The notes: generated by a model not told the origin, from the letters alone. 64,000 bases of DNA from Pedobacter lusitanus (GCF_040026395.1 NZ_CP157278.1:2232001-2296000); one strand, 5' to 3'. Counted from the first letter of the stretch, positions 26,634 through 36,770 are shown. Made by a program: numbers and translations.

Positions 26634-26848
26634 TAATATGATCGTTTATAAGCCAGCGTATCAAAGCCGGTTCGATGTGGTATTTTTGGAAATAAAAGTA
26701 TAAAAATTATGTACGATACAAAGAGGAATCGGATATTATTTAGTTTTAACCACCTCAGTTTCTAATTATCACATTGAGTATCAATTGGTGGCAAAAAAAG
26801 GACAAATCCTTTATGCAATAAAGGTATTATTTTGAGTAATTTTGGAGC
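26634..26848. promoter_or_regulatory. Promoter region between NUDIX gene and pyrE
   Basis: About 215 bases between divergent genes. TAATTTTG at 26837-26844 matches the -7 consensus, but lies only five bases before the pyrE ATG, so a leaderless start would be needed and it may be chance. No attenuator hairpin for pyrE was found. Confidence 0.3.
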
Positions 26849-27511
26849 ATGTATAATAAAAGTGATATTGAATTAAAGGTAGCTGAATTTTTACTTCAAA
26901 TTAAAGCAATAAAATTACAGCCGAATAACCCCTTTACCTGGGCGTCAGGCTGGAAATCTCCAATTTATTGCGATAATAGGGTGACGCTCTCCCATCCGTC
27001 AGTACGAACATACATCAGGCAGAAACTTACGCAGCTGATACAGGAAGAATTTGGTTCTGTTGATGTTATTGCCGGAGTTGCTACTGCCGGTATTCCTCAG
27101 GGTGTATTAGTAGCTCAGGAATTAGGATTGCCATTTGTTTATGTCAGAGCGAAAGCAAAAGAACATGGAACAGGCAGCTTAATTGAAGGCGAGATCATTG
27201 AAGGTCAGCGCGTAGTAGTGGTAGAAGATTTAGTTTCTACTGGTAAAAGTAGTTTACAGGCGGTAAATGCATTGAAAGATGCTGGTTTGTCTGTTGCAGG
27301 TTTAGTTTCTATCTTCACCTATGGCTTTGACCTTGCTGAAGAGAATTTCAAAGAAGCAAAGTGCCGTTTTGCAACATTATCAAATTACAATACCCTGATC
27401 CAGTACGCTGCTGAAAATAGTTTTATCGCACAAAGTGATGTGGATATACTTAACCAATGGCGCAGAAACCCATCTGAGTGGGGACAGAATTTTGACCAAA
27501 ATCCAGTATAA
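26849..27511 (+). CDS. pyrE: Orotate phosphoribosyltransferase
   Basis: A 220-residue type I PRTase converting orotate and PRPP to OMP in pyrimidine synthesis. It shows FTWASGWKSPIYCDNR at the N-terminus, DVIAGVATAGIPQGVLVAQELGLPFVYVRAKAKEHG with the catalytic Lys residues, and the PRPP loop VVVVEDLVSTGKSS. Length is normal. The SRPBCC gene starts one base after its stop and is likely co-transcribed. Confidence 0.93.
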   Translation: MYNKSDIELKVAEFLLQIKAIKLQPNNPFTWASGWKSPIYCDNRVTLSHPSVRTYIRQKLTQLIQEEFGSVDVIAGVATAGIPQGVLVAQELGLPFVYVRAKAKEHGTGSLIEGEIIEGQRVVVVEDLVSTGKSSLQAVNALKDAGLSVAGLVSIFTYGFDLAEENFKEAKCRFATLSNYNTLIQYAAENSFIAQSDVDILNQWRRNPSEWGQNFDQNPV

Positions 27512-27512
27512 A

Positions 27513-27911
27513 ATGACCGTTATTGAAAGTACCACCACAGTAAACCAGCCGGTAGATAAAGTTTACGCTTTTTTAGCCGACATGAACAATCATCAGCAAT
27601 TGATGCCTGAGAACATTTATAACTGGTCCTCTACAACAGATGAAGCCAGATTTACTATTCAGAATATGGCTAAACTGGCAATCCAGATTTCCAGCCGTAT
27701 AGAGAATCAGGAATTGGTTGCTATCCCTTCTGAGAAAGCTCCTTTTGATCTGGAATTGAAATGGACAGTTAAGGATAATGGTGATGGTACAACGACAGCT
27801 ACACATATCATTTCAGCAGATTTGAATATGATGATGAAAATGCTGGCGGCAGGACCACTAAAGAAACTTGCAGATCATCAGACTGAACGTCTAAGCGAGA
27901 TCTTAAAATAA
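27513..27911 (+). CDS. SRPBCC-family (START/polyketide-cyclase-like) protein
   Basis: A 132-residue single-domain protein with the SRPBCC opening (TVIESTTTVNQPVDKVYAFLADMNNHQQLMPENI in short form: VNQPVDKVYAFLADM), a central beta-sheet (LELKWTVKDNGDGTTTATH) and a long final helix (PLKKLADHQTERLSEILK). The ATG at 27513 follows the pyrE stop directly; a longer frame would overlap pyrE by 78 bases. It binds a hydrophobic ligand by analogy with the fold; the ligand is unknown. Confidence 0.8.
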   Translation: MTVIESTTTVNQPVDKVYAFLADMNNHQQLMPENIYNWSSTTDEARFTIQNMAKLAIQISSRIENQELVAIPSEKAPFDLELKWTVKDNGDGTTTATHIISADLNMMMKMLAAGPLKKLADHQTERLSEILK

Positions 27912-28066
27912 AGGATTGATTTAATAAATAGAATTCTCTAAGCAGAGCAAATAGCTGAATAAGTTATTTGCTCTTTTTTATGGCTGCTATAATTCAGAGA
28001 TCAGTACATTTTCCCGTGCGAAGTTCCTTCTTCTGTCGTATACTATTGATCTTTAATAAGATTAAC

Positions 28067-28216
28067 GGCTATTCACCCGCTATGTTGTAGTTAGTGTTGA
28101 TACGCCATTGAAGCGGGGTTGATACGGGGTTGAAACGCCTTGCCCCGTTTCAACCCCGTATCAACCCCGTATCAAACCCGCTTCAATATTAACCAGTGTA
28201 TAGCTACTGCATAGCC
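28067..28216. repeat. 150-bp palindrome built from 11-bp units
   Basis: Four direct 11-bp units run from 28097 to 28140 (TTGATACGCCA, TTGAAGCGGGG, TTGATACGGGG, TTGAAACGCCT). After two bases, four units in the opposite orientation run from 28143 to 28186 (CCCCGTTTCAA, CCCCGTATCAA twice, ACCCGCTTCAA). The symmetry continues outside with identical spacing: GGCTAT/GCTAT on the left (28067 onward) and their complements on the right (to 28216), all around a centre at 28141/28142. This gives a 150-bp imperfect palindrome in the 360-base gap after the SRPBCC gene. It could be a REP-like or MITE-like element, a structured RNA, or a multi-site protein-binding region. Confidence 0.75.
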
Positions 28217-28271
28217 TTCTTATAGCTGCGTCTCAAACCCTCAATATTGAAATTACCAATCTGTATCCGCT

Positions 28272-29078
28272 CTACATCAGCGAAAACTTCAGAAAAACAG
28301 GTACATGATCAGAAAGCTTTCTGGCCTCTTTCAGGTCATCAAACGCAGTGTAAAAAGGAATAATCCCTGCATTGATGCAGTTGATCTTTGACTGATCATA
28401 AAAAAAGTTATCAAAAGCTGATGCCAGGCAATTGCCATTCACACATTTTTGTCTTAGCGAAGTCTTCTGATTAGTAAAAGCAGGAGGATAGCCCGCACTT
28501 TTTAAAGGATTGAATACAGAATGAGATTCAGGCAGATTGAAATCACCGCAAAAGATCAGCACATCTGAAGCATAGTTTTCGGGCAGATATTTCAGGTACT
28601 TAATCTCGGTTTCAGGCTGTTTGGATTTTGGAATCGCATGCATAGTGACCAGGGTAAACTGTTTTTTACCTGACCTGAATCTCGCAAAATAAGGTTCCCG
28701 GGTAATTTCCAGGTTATATTTTTTTTCCAGCCATGCCTCTCCTATTTTTTCAGTTCTGCCGGTTTTCCAGATAAAGGCATAACGTTCCTTACTGTATCTG
28801 TCACTGGAAGTTCCGTGACTAATGGTATAATCCCATTTTGTTCCCGTCCGGTTTAAGGCATCATTCAAACGGGCAACGGCCATTGGACCTCCCGGACCTG
28901 CTACTACCTCCTGAATGGCAATTACATCACAGTGTTTAAGGGTTTGGGCAATAAAATCTATTTGTATATCGGTCTTCGATTTTCCAAAATCTTTCAGGTT
29001 CCAGGAACAGACAGTTATTTGCTGTCCAAATGCAGAAAACGAAAAAAACAGGAAAACCGCAATTGTAAATCTTTTCAA
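28272..29078 (-). CDS. Secreted DNase I-like EEP-family protein
   Basis: A 268-residue exported hydrolase with a signal peptide (KRFTIAVFLFFSFSAFGQ). The EEP blocks are VCSWNLKDFG, IAIQEVVAGPGG (metal-binding Glu), TMHAIPKS, FCGDFNLPESH and KLSDHVPVFLKF. A Cys pair (QKCVNGNCL) probably forms a disulfide. The arrangement resembles DNase I-type extracellular nucleases. Single gene; extracellular DNA or nucleotide breakdown is likely but unproven. Confidence 0.78.
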   Translation of the reverse strand: MKRFTIAVFLFFSFSAFGQQITVCSWNLKDFGKSKTDIQIDFIAQTLKHCDVIAIQEVVAGPGGPMAVARLNDALNRTGTKWDYTISHGTSSDRYSKERYAFIWKTGRTEKIGEAWLEKKYNLEITREPYFARFRSGKKQFTLVTMHAIPKSKQPETEIKYLKYLPENYASDVLIFCGDFNLPESHSVFNPLKSAGYPPAFTNQKTSLRQKCVNGNCLASAFDNFFYDQSKINCINAGIIPFYTAFDDLKEARKLSDHVPVFLKFSLM

Positions 29079-29120
29079 TTCGCAGCTATCTCTAAATTCT
29101 GTTCAGGTTATAAACAGACA

Positions 29121-30035
29121 CTAATTATCTAATTGTACCGGCTTCTTTTTTAAGTTCTGTACGTTCATTAACACAATGGCACTGATAATCATCAGAATAC
29201 CTATCCACTGAACTGCATTGACCGGCTCTTTTAACAATATGTAAGCAAACATTACAGATACAGGCAGCTCAACAGAAGCTACAATTGTCCCCAGACTGAT
29301 TCCGGTATGCGGCATACCGCTGGTAAACAATAATGGTGGAAGTATAGTTCCGAAAAAAGCAAGGAACAAACCCCATGGCCAGAAAATGCCAAAGTTAAAA
29401 TGAGCATAAGAATTAGTACAGAAAATCATCACTATAGCTACCAGTCCACCCGCCAGTAACCATAAACTTCTTTTCAAAGGACGCATATGTGTAGCGATAC
29501 TGTTGGATGCAAATAAGGAAACTGTATACGAGATACCCGCAGCCAGTCCCCAGGCTACTCCTCTCCAGTCCAGATTATGTACATCCGAAAAGATATTTGT
29601 TGCCAGTGCTGTTCCCATCAGCACGATAACGGTAGCCAGGATTTTTCTTCCTGAAGGTACCTTTTTTTCCAGTACAGCCTCCAGTAAAAGGCCCATCCAG
29701 ACAGATTGCATCAGCAGCACTATCCCCACTGATACAGGAATATATTTTACGGCAAAATAATAAAACACACTGGTCAGCCCCAGAGAGGTTCCACCAAGCA
29801 TCAGTTTAAAAACAGAACCTTTCTCCTGCTGACTTTCTTCTTTAGCTTTTGCCTTATTCTTGATTAGTATATTTAATAAAAGTACGCCTGTAAATCCAAT
29901 TGTAAACTGCGAAGTAGTTACTTCTGCAGTAGTGAATCCATGCTGATAAGCCATCTTAACCACCGTCGCCAGTGCACCATAACTTGAGGCGCCAAGCCCG
30001 ACTAATAAGGCACCTTTGAGTAAGTTTTTCTCCAT
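29121..30035 (-). CDS. EamA-family (DMT superfamily) transporter
   Basis: A 304-residue inner-membrane protein with about ten hydrophobic helices in two EamA repeats (LLKGALLVGLGASSYGALATVV...; GVAWGLAAGISYTVSLFASN...). The second half ends with the family-typical ELPVSVMFAYILLKEPVNAVQWIGILMIISAIVLMN segment, quoted here in parts: ASVELPVSVMFAYILL, EPVNAVQWIG. The start MEKNLLKG at 30035 removes a non-hydrophobic 30-residue extension. It probably exports a metabolite or amino acid; substrate unknown. It lies 42 bases upstream of the DNase I-like gene on the same strand. Confidence 0.85.
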   Translation of the reverse strand: MEKNLLKGALLVGLGASSYGALATVVKMAYQHGFTTAEVTTSQFTIGFTGVLLLNILIKNKAKAKEESQQEKGSVFKLMLGGTSLGLTSVFYYFAVKYIPVSVGIVLLMQSVWMGLLLEAVLEKKVPSGRKILATVIVLMGTALATNIFSDVHNLDWRGVAWGLAAGISYTVSLFASNSIATHMRPLKRSLWLLAGGLVAIVMIFCTNSYAHFNFGIFWPWGLFLAFFGTILPPLLFTSGMPHTGISLGTIVASVELPVSVMFAYILLKEPVNAVQWIGILMIISAIVLMNVQNLKKKPVQLDN

Positions 30036-30423
30036 TATATTGTATTCGTATTGTTTTTTTGTTTGTGCGCGTTTAATTTTGATGCAAAGAAACTCATTCA
30101 AAACTGAAAACACACCATTTTCCACTAAAGCTTATTCCCTGGATGTTCTTTTGAGTGAAAATTTACAATTCATGAACAGGTGTTTCAAAAAGGAGACATA
30201 AAAACGATTCAGAACAGGTCAGCAATATCTGGAATAATAAACTATTCGCTACAACCTGAGACAAATCTGGTAATTCACAGCAATTTTTTATTAAATACAG
30301 ACAAAAATTCAGTACAAAACATTAAAAATCAGACATTTATTCAGTAAAAATTATCTTTTAGCGACATAATTTCCGGATACCTGATATACAGCCTTATGGC
30401 ATTTCTTTTGTTCGCACATTGAC
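30036..30423. promoter_or_regulatory. Divergent promoter region before clpB
   Basis: About 390 bases with no gene. TATCTTTT (30352-30359), a seven-of-eight match to TAnnTTTG, lies about 65 bases before the clpB start. I saw no CIRCE or other heat-shock operator. Confidence 0.35.
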
Positions 30424-33036
30424 ATGAACTTCAACAACTTTACTATAAAAGCCCAGGAAGCAGTTCAACAGGCTTCCGAAATAGCCCAGGGCAATCAGCA
30501 ACAGGCTATTGAAACGGCCCACCTGCTTAAGGGGCTGCTTACTGTTGATGAAAATGTAGTCTCTTATGTTTTAAAGAAACTCAATGTAAACTTAAATACG
30601 CTTAATCAGCAACTGGATGAGCAAATCAGTAAATTTCCAAAGGTTAGCGGAAGTAATGGATACCTGTCTTCAGGTGCCAATTCTGCGTTGCAGAAAGCAC
30701 AATCTTATCTGAAAGAATTTAAAGATGAGTTCGTGTCTGTAGAGCACGTATTACTGGGAATTTTATCTGTCAACGACAATACTTCTAAATTACTAAAAGA
30801 TCAGGGTGTAACCGAAAAAGACCTTAAAAAAGCTATTGCAGCTTTAAGAGGTGATAACCGGGTAACTGATCAGAATGCCGAGGCAACTTATAATGCCTTA
30901 AATAAATATGCAAGAAATCTGAATGAATATGCAGAATCCGGAAAACTGGACCCTGTGATTGGCCGGGATGATGAAATTCGCCGGGTTATTCAGATTCTTT
31001 CCCGCAGGACAAAAAACAACCCGATTTTAATTGGTGAACCCGGAGTAGGTAAAACTGCTATTGCGGAAGGTATCGCTTTCAGAATTATCAAAGGAGATGT
31101 ACCAGAGAATTTAAAAACTAAAACTGTGTTTTCACTGGATATGGGTGCTTTAATCGCCGGTGCAAAATATAAAGGTGAATTTGAAGAACGTCTGAAAGCT
31201 GTAGTGAAAGAGGTTACGCAAAGTGAAGGTGATATCATCCTGTTTATTGATGAGATACACACGCTGGTAGGTGCTGGTGGTGGCGAAGGTGCAATGGATG
31301 CAGCAAATATCTTAAAACCTGCTTTAGCCCGTGGTGAACTGCGTGCGATTGGTGCGACAACTTTAAATGAATACCAGAAATATCTGGAAAAAGACAAGGC
31401 TCTGGAACGCCGTTTTCAAAAGGTAATTGTAGATGAACCTGATACTCAGGATGCAATTTCAATTTTAAGAGGACTGAAAGAGCGATACGAAACTCACCAT
31501 AAGGTAAGAATCAAAGACGAAGCTATTATTGCTGCTGTAGAGTTATCTCAGCGTTATATCAGTGACCGTTTTCTTCCGGATAAAGCGATCGATTTAATGG
31601 ACGAAGCTGCTTCTAAACTACGTTTGGAAATGGATAGCGTTCCTGAAAATGTAGATGAGCTTGATCGTAAGATTATGCAGCTGGAGATCGAAAGAGAGGC
31701 TATCAGAAGAGAAAACGATGATAAGAAGGTGAAAGCTCTCGGAGAAGAGATTGCCAATCTTTCTGCAGAACGGGATGAACTGAAAGCCAAATGGCAGGGT
31801 GAAAAAGATGTGGTTGACGGCATCAACACCCAGCTGGAGCAGATAGAAAATTACAAACTGGAAGCTGATCAGGCAGAACGTGCCGGAGATTATGGAAAAG
31901 TTGCTGAAATCCGCTATGGCAAAATTAAAGAAGCGCAGGATAACGTTGAAAAACTAAAAGTTACTCTTGAAAGTCAGCAGGGCGAAGGCCGTATGCTGAA
32001 AGAAGAAGTAACAGCTGATGATATTGCTGGTGTAGTTGCCCGCTGGACCGGAATCCCGGTAACCAAACTGGTAGCAAGCGAGCGTGAAAAATTACTGCAC
32101 CTGGAGGATGAGCTGCATAGACGTGTAGCAGGTCAGGATGAAGCTATAGAGGCTATATCTGATGCGATACGCCGTTCACGTGCCGGTTTACAGGATAAAC
32201 GTAAACCTATCGGTTCATTTATCTTTTTAGGCACCACTGGGGTAGGTAAAACTGAGCTGGCCAAAGCACTTGCCGAATTCCTGTTTAATGATGATAATGC
32301 GTTAACCCGTATTGACATGAGTGAATATCAGGAAAGACATTCGGTTTCAAGATTAATCGGAGCGCCTCCGGGATATGTAGGTTATGATGAAGGTGGGCAA
32401 CTGACTGAAGCAGTTCGCCGCAAACCTTACTCGGTCGTATTGCTTGATGAAATTGAAAAAGCACATCCTGATGTATTTAACATTTTACTGCAGGTACTTG
32501 ATGATGGACGACTGACTGATAATAAAGGTCGCCTGGTTAATTTCAAGAATACGATCATTATTATGACGTCCAATATTGGTTCACACCTGATTCAGGAGAA
32601 CTTTAAGGATCTTGATGACTCTAACAGGGATGAAGTAATTGCCAAGACTAAAAATGAGCTTTTTGAATTACTGAAACAGACGATCAGACCGGAATTCTTA
32701 AACAGAATTGACGAACTGATTATGTTTACCCCATTGAACCGCAGTGAAGTAAGAAATATTGCAGAATTGCAGTTCAGACATGTACAGGATACATTAGCTG
32801 AAATGGGAGTCGAAATTGAAGCTTCTCCTGAGGCTTTGGACTGGCTGGCAGAACTAGGTTATGATCCTCAGTTTGGTGCCCGTCCTTTAAAAAGGGTTAT
32901 CCAGAAACGTGTACTGAATGAGTTATCCAAAGAGATACTGGCCGGAAATATTGACAAGGACAGTAAAATCAAACTAGATATGTTCGATAACAAATTCGTC
33001 TTCCTGAATACAAAAAAAGAATCGCCTGCTTTATAA
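30424..33036 (+). CDS. clpB: ATP-dependent disaggregase ClpB
   Basis: An 870-residue Hsp100 protein of normal length. It has an N-terminal Clp_N domain ([17 protein letters not shown]), first AAA domain with Walker A GEPGVGKT and Walker [12 protein letters not shown], the coiled-coil middle domain (residues about 400-530, [15 protein letters not shown]), and second AAA domain with [18 protein letters not shown] and [14 protein letters not shown]. There is no ClpP-binding IGF loop evident. With DnaK it resolubilises aggregated proteins after heat stress. Single gene with tandem hairpins after its stop. Confidence 0.95.
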   Translation: MNFNNFTIKAQEAVQQASEIAQGNQQQAIETAHLLKGLLTVDENVVSYVLKKLNVNLNTLNQQLDEQISKFPKVSGSNGYLSSGANSALQKAQSYLKEFKDEFVSVEHVLLGILSVNDNTSKLLKDQGVTEKDLKKAIAALRGDNRVTDQNAEATYNALNKYARNLNEYAESGKLDPVIGRDDEIRRVIQILSRRTKNNPILIGEPGVGKTAIAEGIAFRIIKGDVPENLKTKTVFSLDMGALIAGAKYKGEFEERLKAVVKEVTQSEGDIILFIDEIHTLVGAGGGEGAMDAANILKPALARGELRAIGATTLNEYQKYLEKDKALERRFQKVIVDEPDTQDAISILRGLKERYETHHKVRIKDEAIIAAVELSQRYISDRFLPDKAIDLMDEAASKLRLEMDSVPENVDELDRKIMQLEIEREAIRRENDDKKVKALGEEIANLSAERDELKAKWQGEKDVVDGINTQLEQIENYKLEADQAERAGDYGKVAEIRYGKIKEAQDNVEKLKVTLESQQGEGRMLKEEVTADDIAGVVARWTGIPVTKLVASEREKLLHLEDELHRRVAGQDEAIEAISDAIRRSRAGLQDKRKPIGSFIFLGTTGVGKTELAKALAEFLFNDDNALTRIDMSEYQERHSVSRLIGAPPGYVGYDEGGQLTEAVRRKPYSVVLLDEIEKAHPDVFNILLQVLDDGRLTDNKGRLVNFKNTIIIMTSNIGSHLIQENFKDLDDSNRDEVIAKTKNELFELLKQTIRPEFLNRIDELIMFTPLNRSEVRNIAELQFRHVQDTLAEMGVEIEASPEALDWLAELGYDPQFGARPLKRVIQKRVLNELSKEILAGNIDKDSKIKLDMFDNKFVFLNTKKESPAL

Positions 33037-33052
33037 GGCAAATTGTTAATAG

Positions 33053-33086
33053 CTAAAGATCTGCTTAGAAATAAGCAAATCTTTAG
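33053..33086 (+). terminator. Hairpin after clpB
   Basis: A 15-bp stem with one mismatch (CTAAAGATCTGCTTA at 33053-33067 with TAAGCAAATCTTTAG at 33072-33086) and a GAAA loop, 16 bases after the clpB stop. No strong T-run follows, so it may act with the second hairpin. Confidence 0.6.
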
Positions 33087-33096
33087 TAAAATTAAG

Positions 33097-33164
33097 AATG
33101 CTGGTCTCCTGTTCAATATTCTGCTTCGTAGCATGATACTGAATAAGGGATCAGCATTTTTTTT
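33097..33164 (+). terminator. Very long hairpin with T-run after clpB
   Basis: Arms 33097-33120 and 33135-33158 pair over 24 positions with two mismatches and several G-U pairs; an inner TGCT/AGCA stem closes a four-base loop. T8 follows at 33157-33164. The G-U pairs show it is shaped as RNA on the plus strand. It is a terminator of clpB or a separate small structured RNA. Confidence 0.6.
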
Positions 33165-33472
33165 CTATGTTATGTTACGCTGGAAAGAGTCAGCTGTGTT
33201 ATAACAGGCTGCCCTGTGCTATCAGTTGTAACATTACTGTTCAACCTGGCTATGCGTAAAAAAAAATCAAAACAATAGTCCTGAATTTTGCTTTATAAGA
33301 GAGAAAGCAGCAGAGTTCTTCTTTTACAAGAGAAATACATTCCAATTAATAGCAAAAATTAAACAAAAGTTTTTATTTGTGGTTTTTTGTTCAGGAATCG
33401 ATGCCATATCCTTCTTTTTACAAGATTAACCCGGAAATCAAACATTAAAATGGCTGCATAACCGAAAAAAAG
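33165..33472. other. Intergenic upstream of the glycosyltransferase cluster
   Basis: About 300 AT-rich bases with no gene seen. It presumably contains the promoter of the glycosyltransferase genes; no exact TAnnTTTG box was identified. Confidence 0.4.
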
Positions 33473-35749
33473 ATGAAAATAGCTTATATCTCAACTTATC
33501 CACCGCGTGAATGTGGTATTGCGACATTCAACAATAATCTTTTAAAGGCAATTGCTCATGACCAGACAGCAGTATCCAAAGAGAGCTTTGTGGTGGCCAT
33601 GACTGATTCTGAAAATCTGGATACTTATGAATATCCCCCGGAAGTCCAGTTTATTATCAGACAGGAAAATCAGAAAGATTATACCAGGGCGGCCGATTAT
33701 ATCAATACAAGTTTGACAGATGTCTGCATTTTAGAGCACGAGTTTGGTATTTATGGAGGTGATAACGGCGTGTATATACTCCCTCTGATTGCCCGTTTAC
33801 AAAAACCTCTGATTACAATTTTGCATACCGTATTGAAGGACCCTACCTATATACAGCTGACTATTATCAGGGAAATTGCCAAGTACTCTTCAAAAGTAGT
33901 TGTCATGAGTACCAGAGCTGTAAACTTTCTGACCAGTATTTATGGCATAGCGGAGGATAAAATAAAACTGATAGAACACGGCGTTCCGGATCTGGAACCC
34001 AAAGCAAACAATCTGATCAAAAACTCCCCTGCTTTTAAAAACAGGAAGGTACTATTCACTTTTGGTCTGATCAGCAGGAACAAAGGACTGGAAACAGTCA
34101 TTGAAGCTCTGCCTAAAATAGCAGAAAAAAATCCGGATGTACTTTATGTTGTGCTGGGCACCACTCACCCGGGAGTAATCAGGAATTCTGGAGAAGAATA
34201 CAGAGACAACCTGAAACGTCTTGCTAAAAAACTGAACGTAGAAAACCATCTTATTTTCATTAATAAGTTTGTCTCTGAAGAAGAACTATACGATTATCTG
34301 ACTGCAGCGGATATGTATATCACGCCATATCTGAACGAAGCACAAATTACCAGTGGTACATTATCCTATGCCATAGGTGCCGGAGCAGCAGTCGTATCTA
34401 CGCCTTACTGGCATGCCCAGGAATTACTGGCAGATAACCGCGGAAAGCTCTTCGATTTCAAAAATGCAGATGCACTGGCACAAATCGTCAATGACCTGTT
34501 TGCCAATCAGCAGCTGCTGAAAGAATTGAAAAGCAACGCTTATAATTATGGTCTTCATTTACGCTGGCCAAATACAGGTCATGTTTTTATTGAAACCTTA
34601 AAGGATGCAATACGCTATGCCAGCCAGGCACAGGAAGAAATCAGACCCATTATTGATCCGGATATGATGCCTGCTTTTAGTATGGCTCATATCAAGCGGT
34701 TAACTGACGATACCGGAATAGTTCAGCATGCAAAATATGGCATTCCCAATCTCAAAGAAGGTTATTGTCTTGACGATAATGCCCGGGCATTGATTATGGT
34801 TATCCTTGCCTGGCAGCAAAATAAAAATAAAACTGCACTGGAATTACTTCCTGTATATCTGAGTTATATACAATACATGCAATGTGATAATGGTAATTTC
34901 AGAAACTTCTTAAGTTTTAAAAGAGAATATCTGGATGAAGTTGGTTCGGAAGATTCTTTTGGCCGAACGATCTGGGCTTTGGGTTATCTGATCAATAATG
35001 CGCCTAATAATTCTTATAAAGAATTTGCAACAGAACTGTTCATTAAATCTATCCCTCATTTCAGCAAGCTGAAACATTTAAGGGGGGTAGCCAATACCAT
35101 GATCGGGTTAAGCAGTTTTTTAAAAGCGCACCCGTATGATGAATATATTATTGAAGAGCTCAACAAACTTGCTGACCCGCTGAAAGCCGCTTATCATGCT
35201 CATAAAGAAACAGGATGGAACTGGTTTGAAGAAAAAATGACTTATGACAATGCTATTCTGCCTTTGGCCCTGCTCTGCCATTATGAAACTACGCAAAATC
35301 AGGATTCCCTGGCCATAGGTCTGGAAAGCATGGAGTTCTTAACCTCTAAAACACTGGATAAAGGTTATTTAAACCCGGTAGGCAATGATGGATGGTTATT
35401 CAAAGCTCATGAAATGGCTTTGTATGATCAGCAGGCTATAGAAACCATGGCTATAGTTTTACTGTATTTCAAAGCTTATGAGATCACTCACGATTTAAAA
35501 TATATCAGACAAATGTATTTGAGTTATCAATGGTTTTTAGGCGAGAACAGTCTGCGTCTTCCTTTGTATGATTATGAGACCAAGGGTTGCGGAGATGGAT
35601 TACAAACCTCTGGGGTCAACAGAAATCAGGGAGCAGAAAGTACACTGGCTTACTGGATTTCACACCTGGTGATCTTAAAATCGCTGGAAGTGGAATATGA
35701 ATATAGTGATCTGACAGATTCAAAACCAGTAAAGGAAGAGGTATTATAA
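33473..35749 (+). CDS. GT4 glycosyltransferase fused to an alpha/alpha-barrel glycosidase-like domain
   Basis: A 758-residue two-domain protein. Residues 1-390 are a GT-B retaining glycosyltransferase of the GT4 type (STYPPRECGIATFNNNLL at the N-terminus; LFTFGLISRNKGLETVIEALP; acceptor/donor region ADMYITPYLNEAQITSGTLSYAIGAGAAVVSTPYWHAQELL in parts). Residues about 400-750 have the repeated helical look of a six-hairpin glycosidase (EGYCLDDNARALIMVILAW, GSEDSFGRTIWALGYL, AILPLALLCHYE, CGDGLQTSG). The fusion suggests synthesis and trimming of one glycan. It is followed two bases later by a second GT4 gene and faces a GH130 gene, so the three form one pathway. Sugar unknown, mannose suspected from GH130. 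Confidence 0.75.
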   Translation: MKIAYISTYPPRECGIATFNNNLLKAIAHDQTAVSKESFVVAMTDSENLDTYEYPPEVQFIIRQENQKDYTRAADYINTSLTDVCILEHEFGIYGGDNGVYILPLIARLQKPLITILHTVLKDPTYIQLTIIREIAKYSSKVVVMSTRAVNFLTSIYGIAEDKIKLIEHGVPDLEPKANNLIKNSPAFKNRKVLFTFGLISRNKGLETVIEALPKIAEKNPDVLYVVLGTTHPGVIRNSGEEYRDNLKRLAKKLNVENHLIFINKFVSEEELYDYLTAADMYITPYLNEAQITSGTLSYAIGAGAAVVSTPYWHAQELLADNRGKLFDFKNADALAQIVNDLFANQQLLKELKSNAYNYGLHLRWPNTGHVFIETLKDAIRYASQAQEEIRPIIDPDMMPAFSMAHIKRLTDDTGIVQHAKYGIPNLKEGYCLDDNARALIMVILAWQQNKNKTALELLPVYLSYIQYMQCDNGNFRNFLSFKREYLDEVGSEDSFGRTIWALGYLINNAPNNSYKEFATELFIKSIPHFSKLKHLRGVANTMIGLSSFLKAHPYDEYIIEELNKLADPLKAAYHAHKETGWNWFEEKMTYDNAILPLALLCHYETTQNQDSLAIGLESMEFLTSKTLDKGYLNPVGNDGWLFKAHEMALYDQQAIETMAIVLLYFKAYEITHDLKYIRQMYLSYQWFLGENSLRLPLYDYETKGCGDGLQTSGVNRNQGAESTLAYWISHLVILKSLEVEYEYSDLTDSKPVKEEVL

Positions 35750-35751
35750 AT

Positions 35752-36753
35752 ATGAAGATCGCAGTTTTATCGCCTGTGGCATGGAGAACTCCTCCGCGTC
35801 ATTATGGTCCATGGGAACAAATGGCTTCTAATTTAACTGAAGGTCTGCATCAGGCCGGAATAGACGTAACTTTATTTGCAACCAGCGATTCAGTTACAGC
35901 TGCTCAACTGCGCAGCGTAGTTAAAACCGGTTATGAGGAAGACCGGAGTCAGGATGCAAAAGTCCTCGAATGTCTCCACATCAGCAATCTGATGGAACAG
36001 GCGGATGACTTTGACCTGATTCATAATCATTTTGATTTCCTGCCGCTCAGTTATTCGGGATTAATTAAAATTCCGGTATTGACTACTATACATGGATTCT
36101 CTTCTGAAAAGATTGTCCGGGTCTATCAGCAATATAACCGGCATAATCATTATGTTTCGATTAGTAACGCAAACCGTCATCCTTCACTGAATTATCTGGC
36201 GACGGTCTATAATGGTCTGGATACGAAAGCTTTTCAGTTTAATGCTACGCCTGATGATTACCTGCTGTTTTTTGGAAGAATTCATCCGGATAAAGGAACT
36301 GCAGAAGCGATACAAATTGCACTAAAGAGTAGAAAAAGGCTGTTAATAGCAGGAATTATTCAGGATGAACATTACTATAAGGAAGCTGTGGCTCCGTTTT
36401 TAAGTGAAGATATCGTTTTCCTGGGCCCTGCCGGGCCTGAGCAGCGCAATCAACTGTTAAAAGGAGCGTCCGCCCTGCTTCATCCCATCAATTTCGCAGA
36501 GCCCTTTGGACTGAGTGTGGCAGAGGCATTATTATGCGGCACACCAGTAATTGCATTTAACAGGGGATCAATGCCGGAACTGATTGAACATGAACAGACA
36601 GGTTTTCTGGTAGAAAATACAGATGAGGCAGTTGCTGCAGTTGCCCGGATAGTTCACATTGACCGGTTAACCTGCCATAATCAGGCTAAACAAAGGTTCT
36701 CCAGAGAAAAAATGGTAAGTGATTATATGGATCTCTATAAACGGATTTTATAA
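35752..36753 (+). CDS. GT4-family glycosyltransferase
   Basis: A 333-residue GT-B enzyme. The N-terminus KIAVLSPVAWRTPPRHYGPWEQ, central YNGLDTKAFQFN and FFGRIHPDKGTAEAIQIA (nucleotide-sugar region), and HPINFAEPFGLSVAEALLCGTPVIAF with the E-x7-E motif and GSMPELIEHEQTGFLV are typical of GT4. It starts two bases after the fusion GT, so they are translated together. It probably extends the same glycan; donor unknown (GDP-mannose or UDP-glucose are family-typical). Confidence 0.85.
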   Translation: MKIAVLSPVAWRTPPRHYGPWEQMASNLTEGLHQAGIDVTLFATSDSVTAAQLRSVVKTGYEEDRSQDAKVLECLHISNLMEQADDFDLIHNHFDFLPLSYSGLIKIPVLTTIHGFSSEKIVRVYQQYNRHNHYVSISNANRHPSLNYLATVYNGLDTKAFQFNATPDDYLLFFGRIHPDKGTAEAIQIALKSRKRLLIAGIIQDEHYYKEAVAPFLSEDIVFLGPAGPEQRNQLLKGASALLHPINFAEPFGLSVAEALLCGTPVIAFNRGSMPELIEHEQTGFLVENTDEAVAAVARIVHIDRLTCHNQAKQRFSREKMVSDYMDLYKRIL

Positions 36754-36770
36754 GTCTTACAGGATTGCTT

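Noticed and set aside
26837..26844. Firm promoter call for pyrE at TAATTTTG
   Set aside because: It lies only five bases before the start codon; kept only as a weak note.
28097..28186. CRISPR-like array because of regularly repeated 11-bp units
   Set aside because: Units are contiguous without spacers, are in mirrored orientation, and no cas genes are present.
30990..31829. Long minus-strand frames within clpB
   Set aside because: They lie antisense to highly conserved AAA domains and their Ser/Pro-rich composition is typical of antisense readings.
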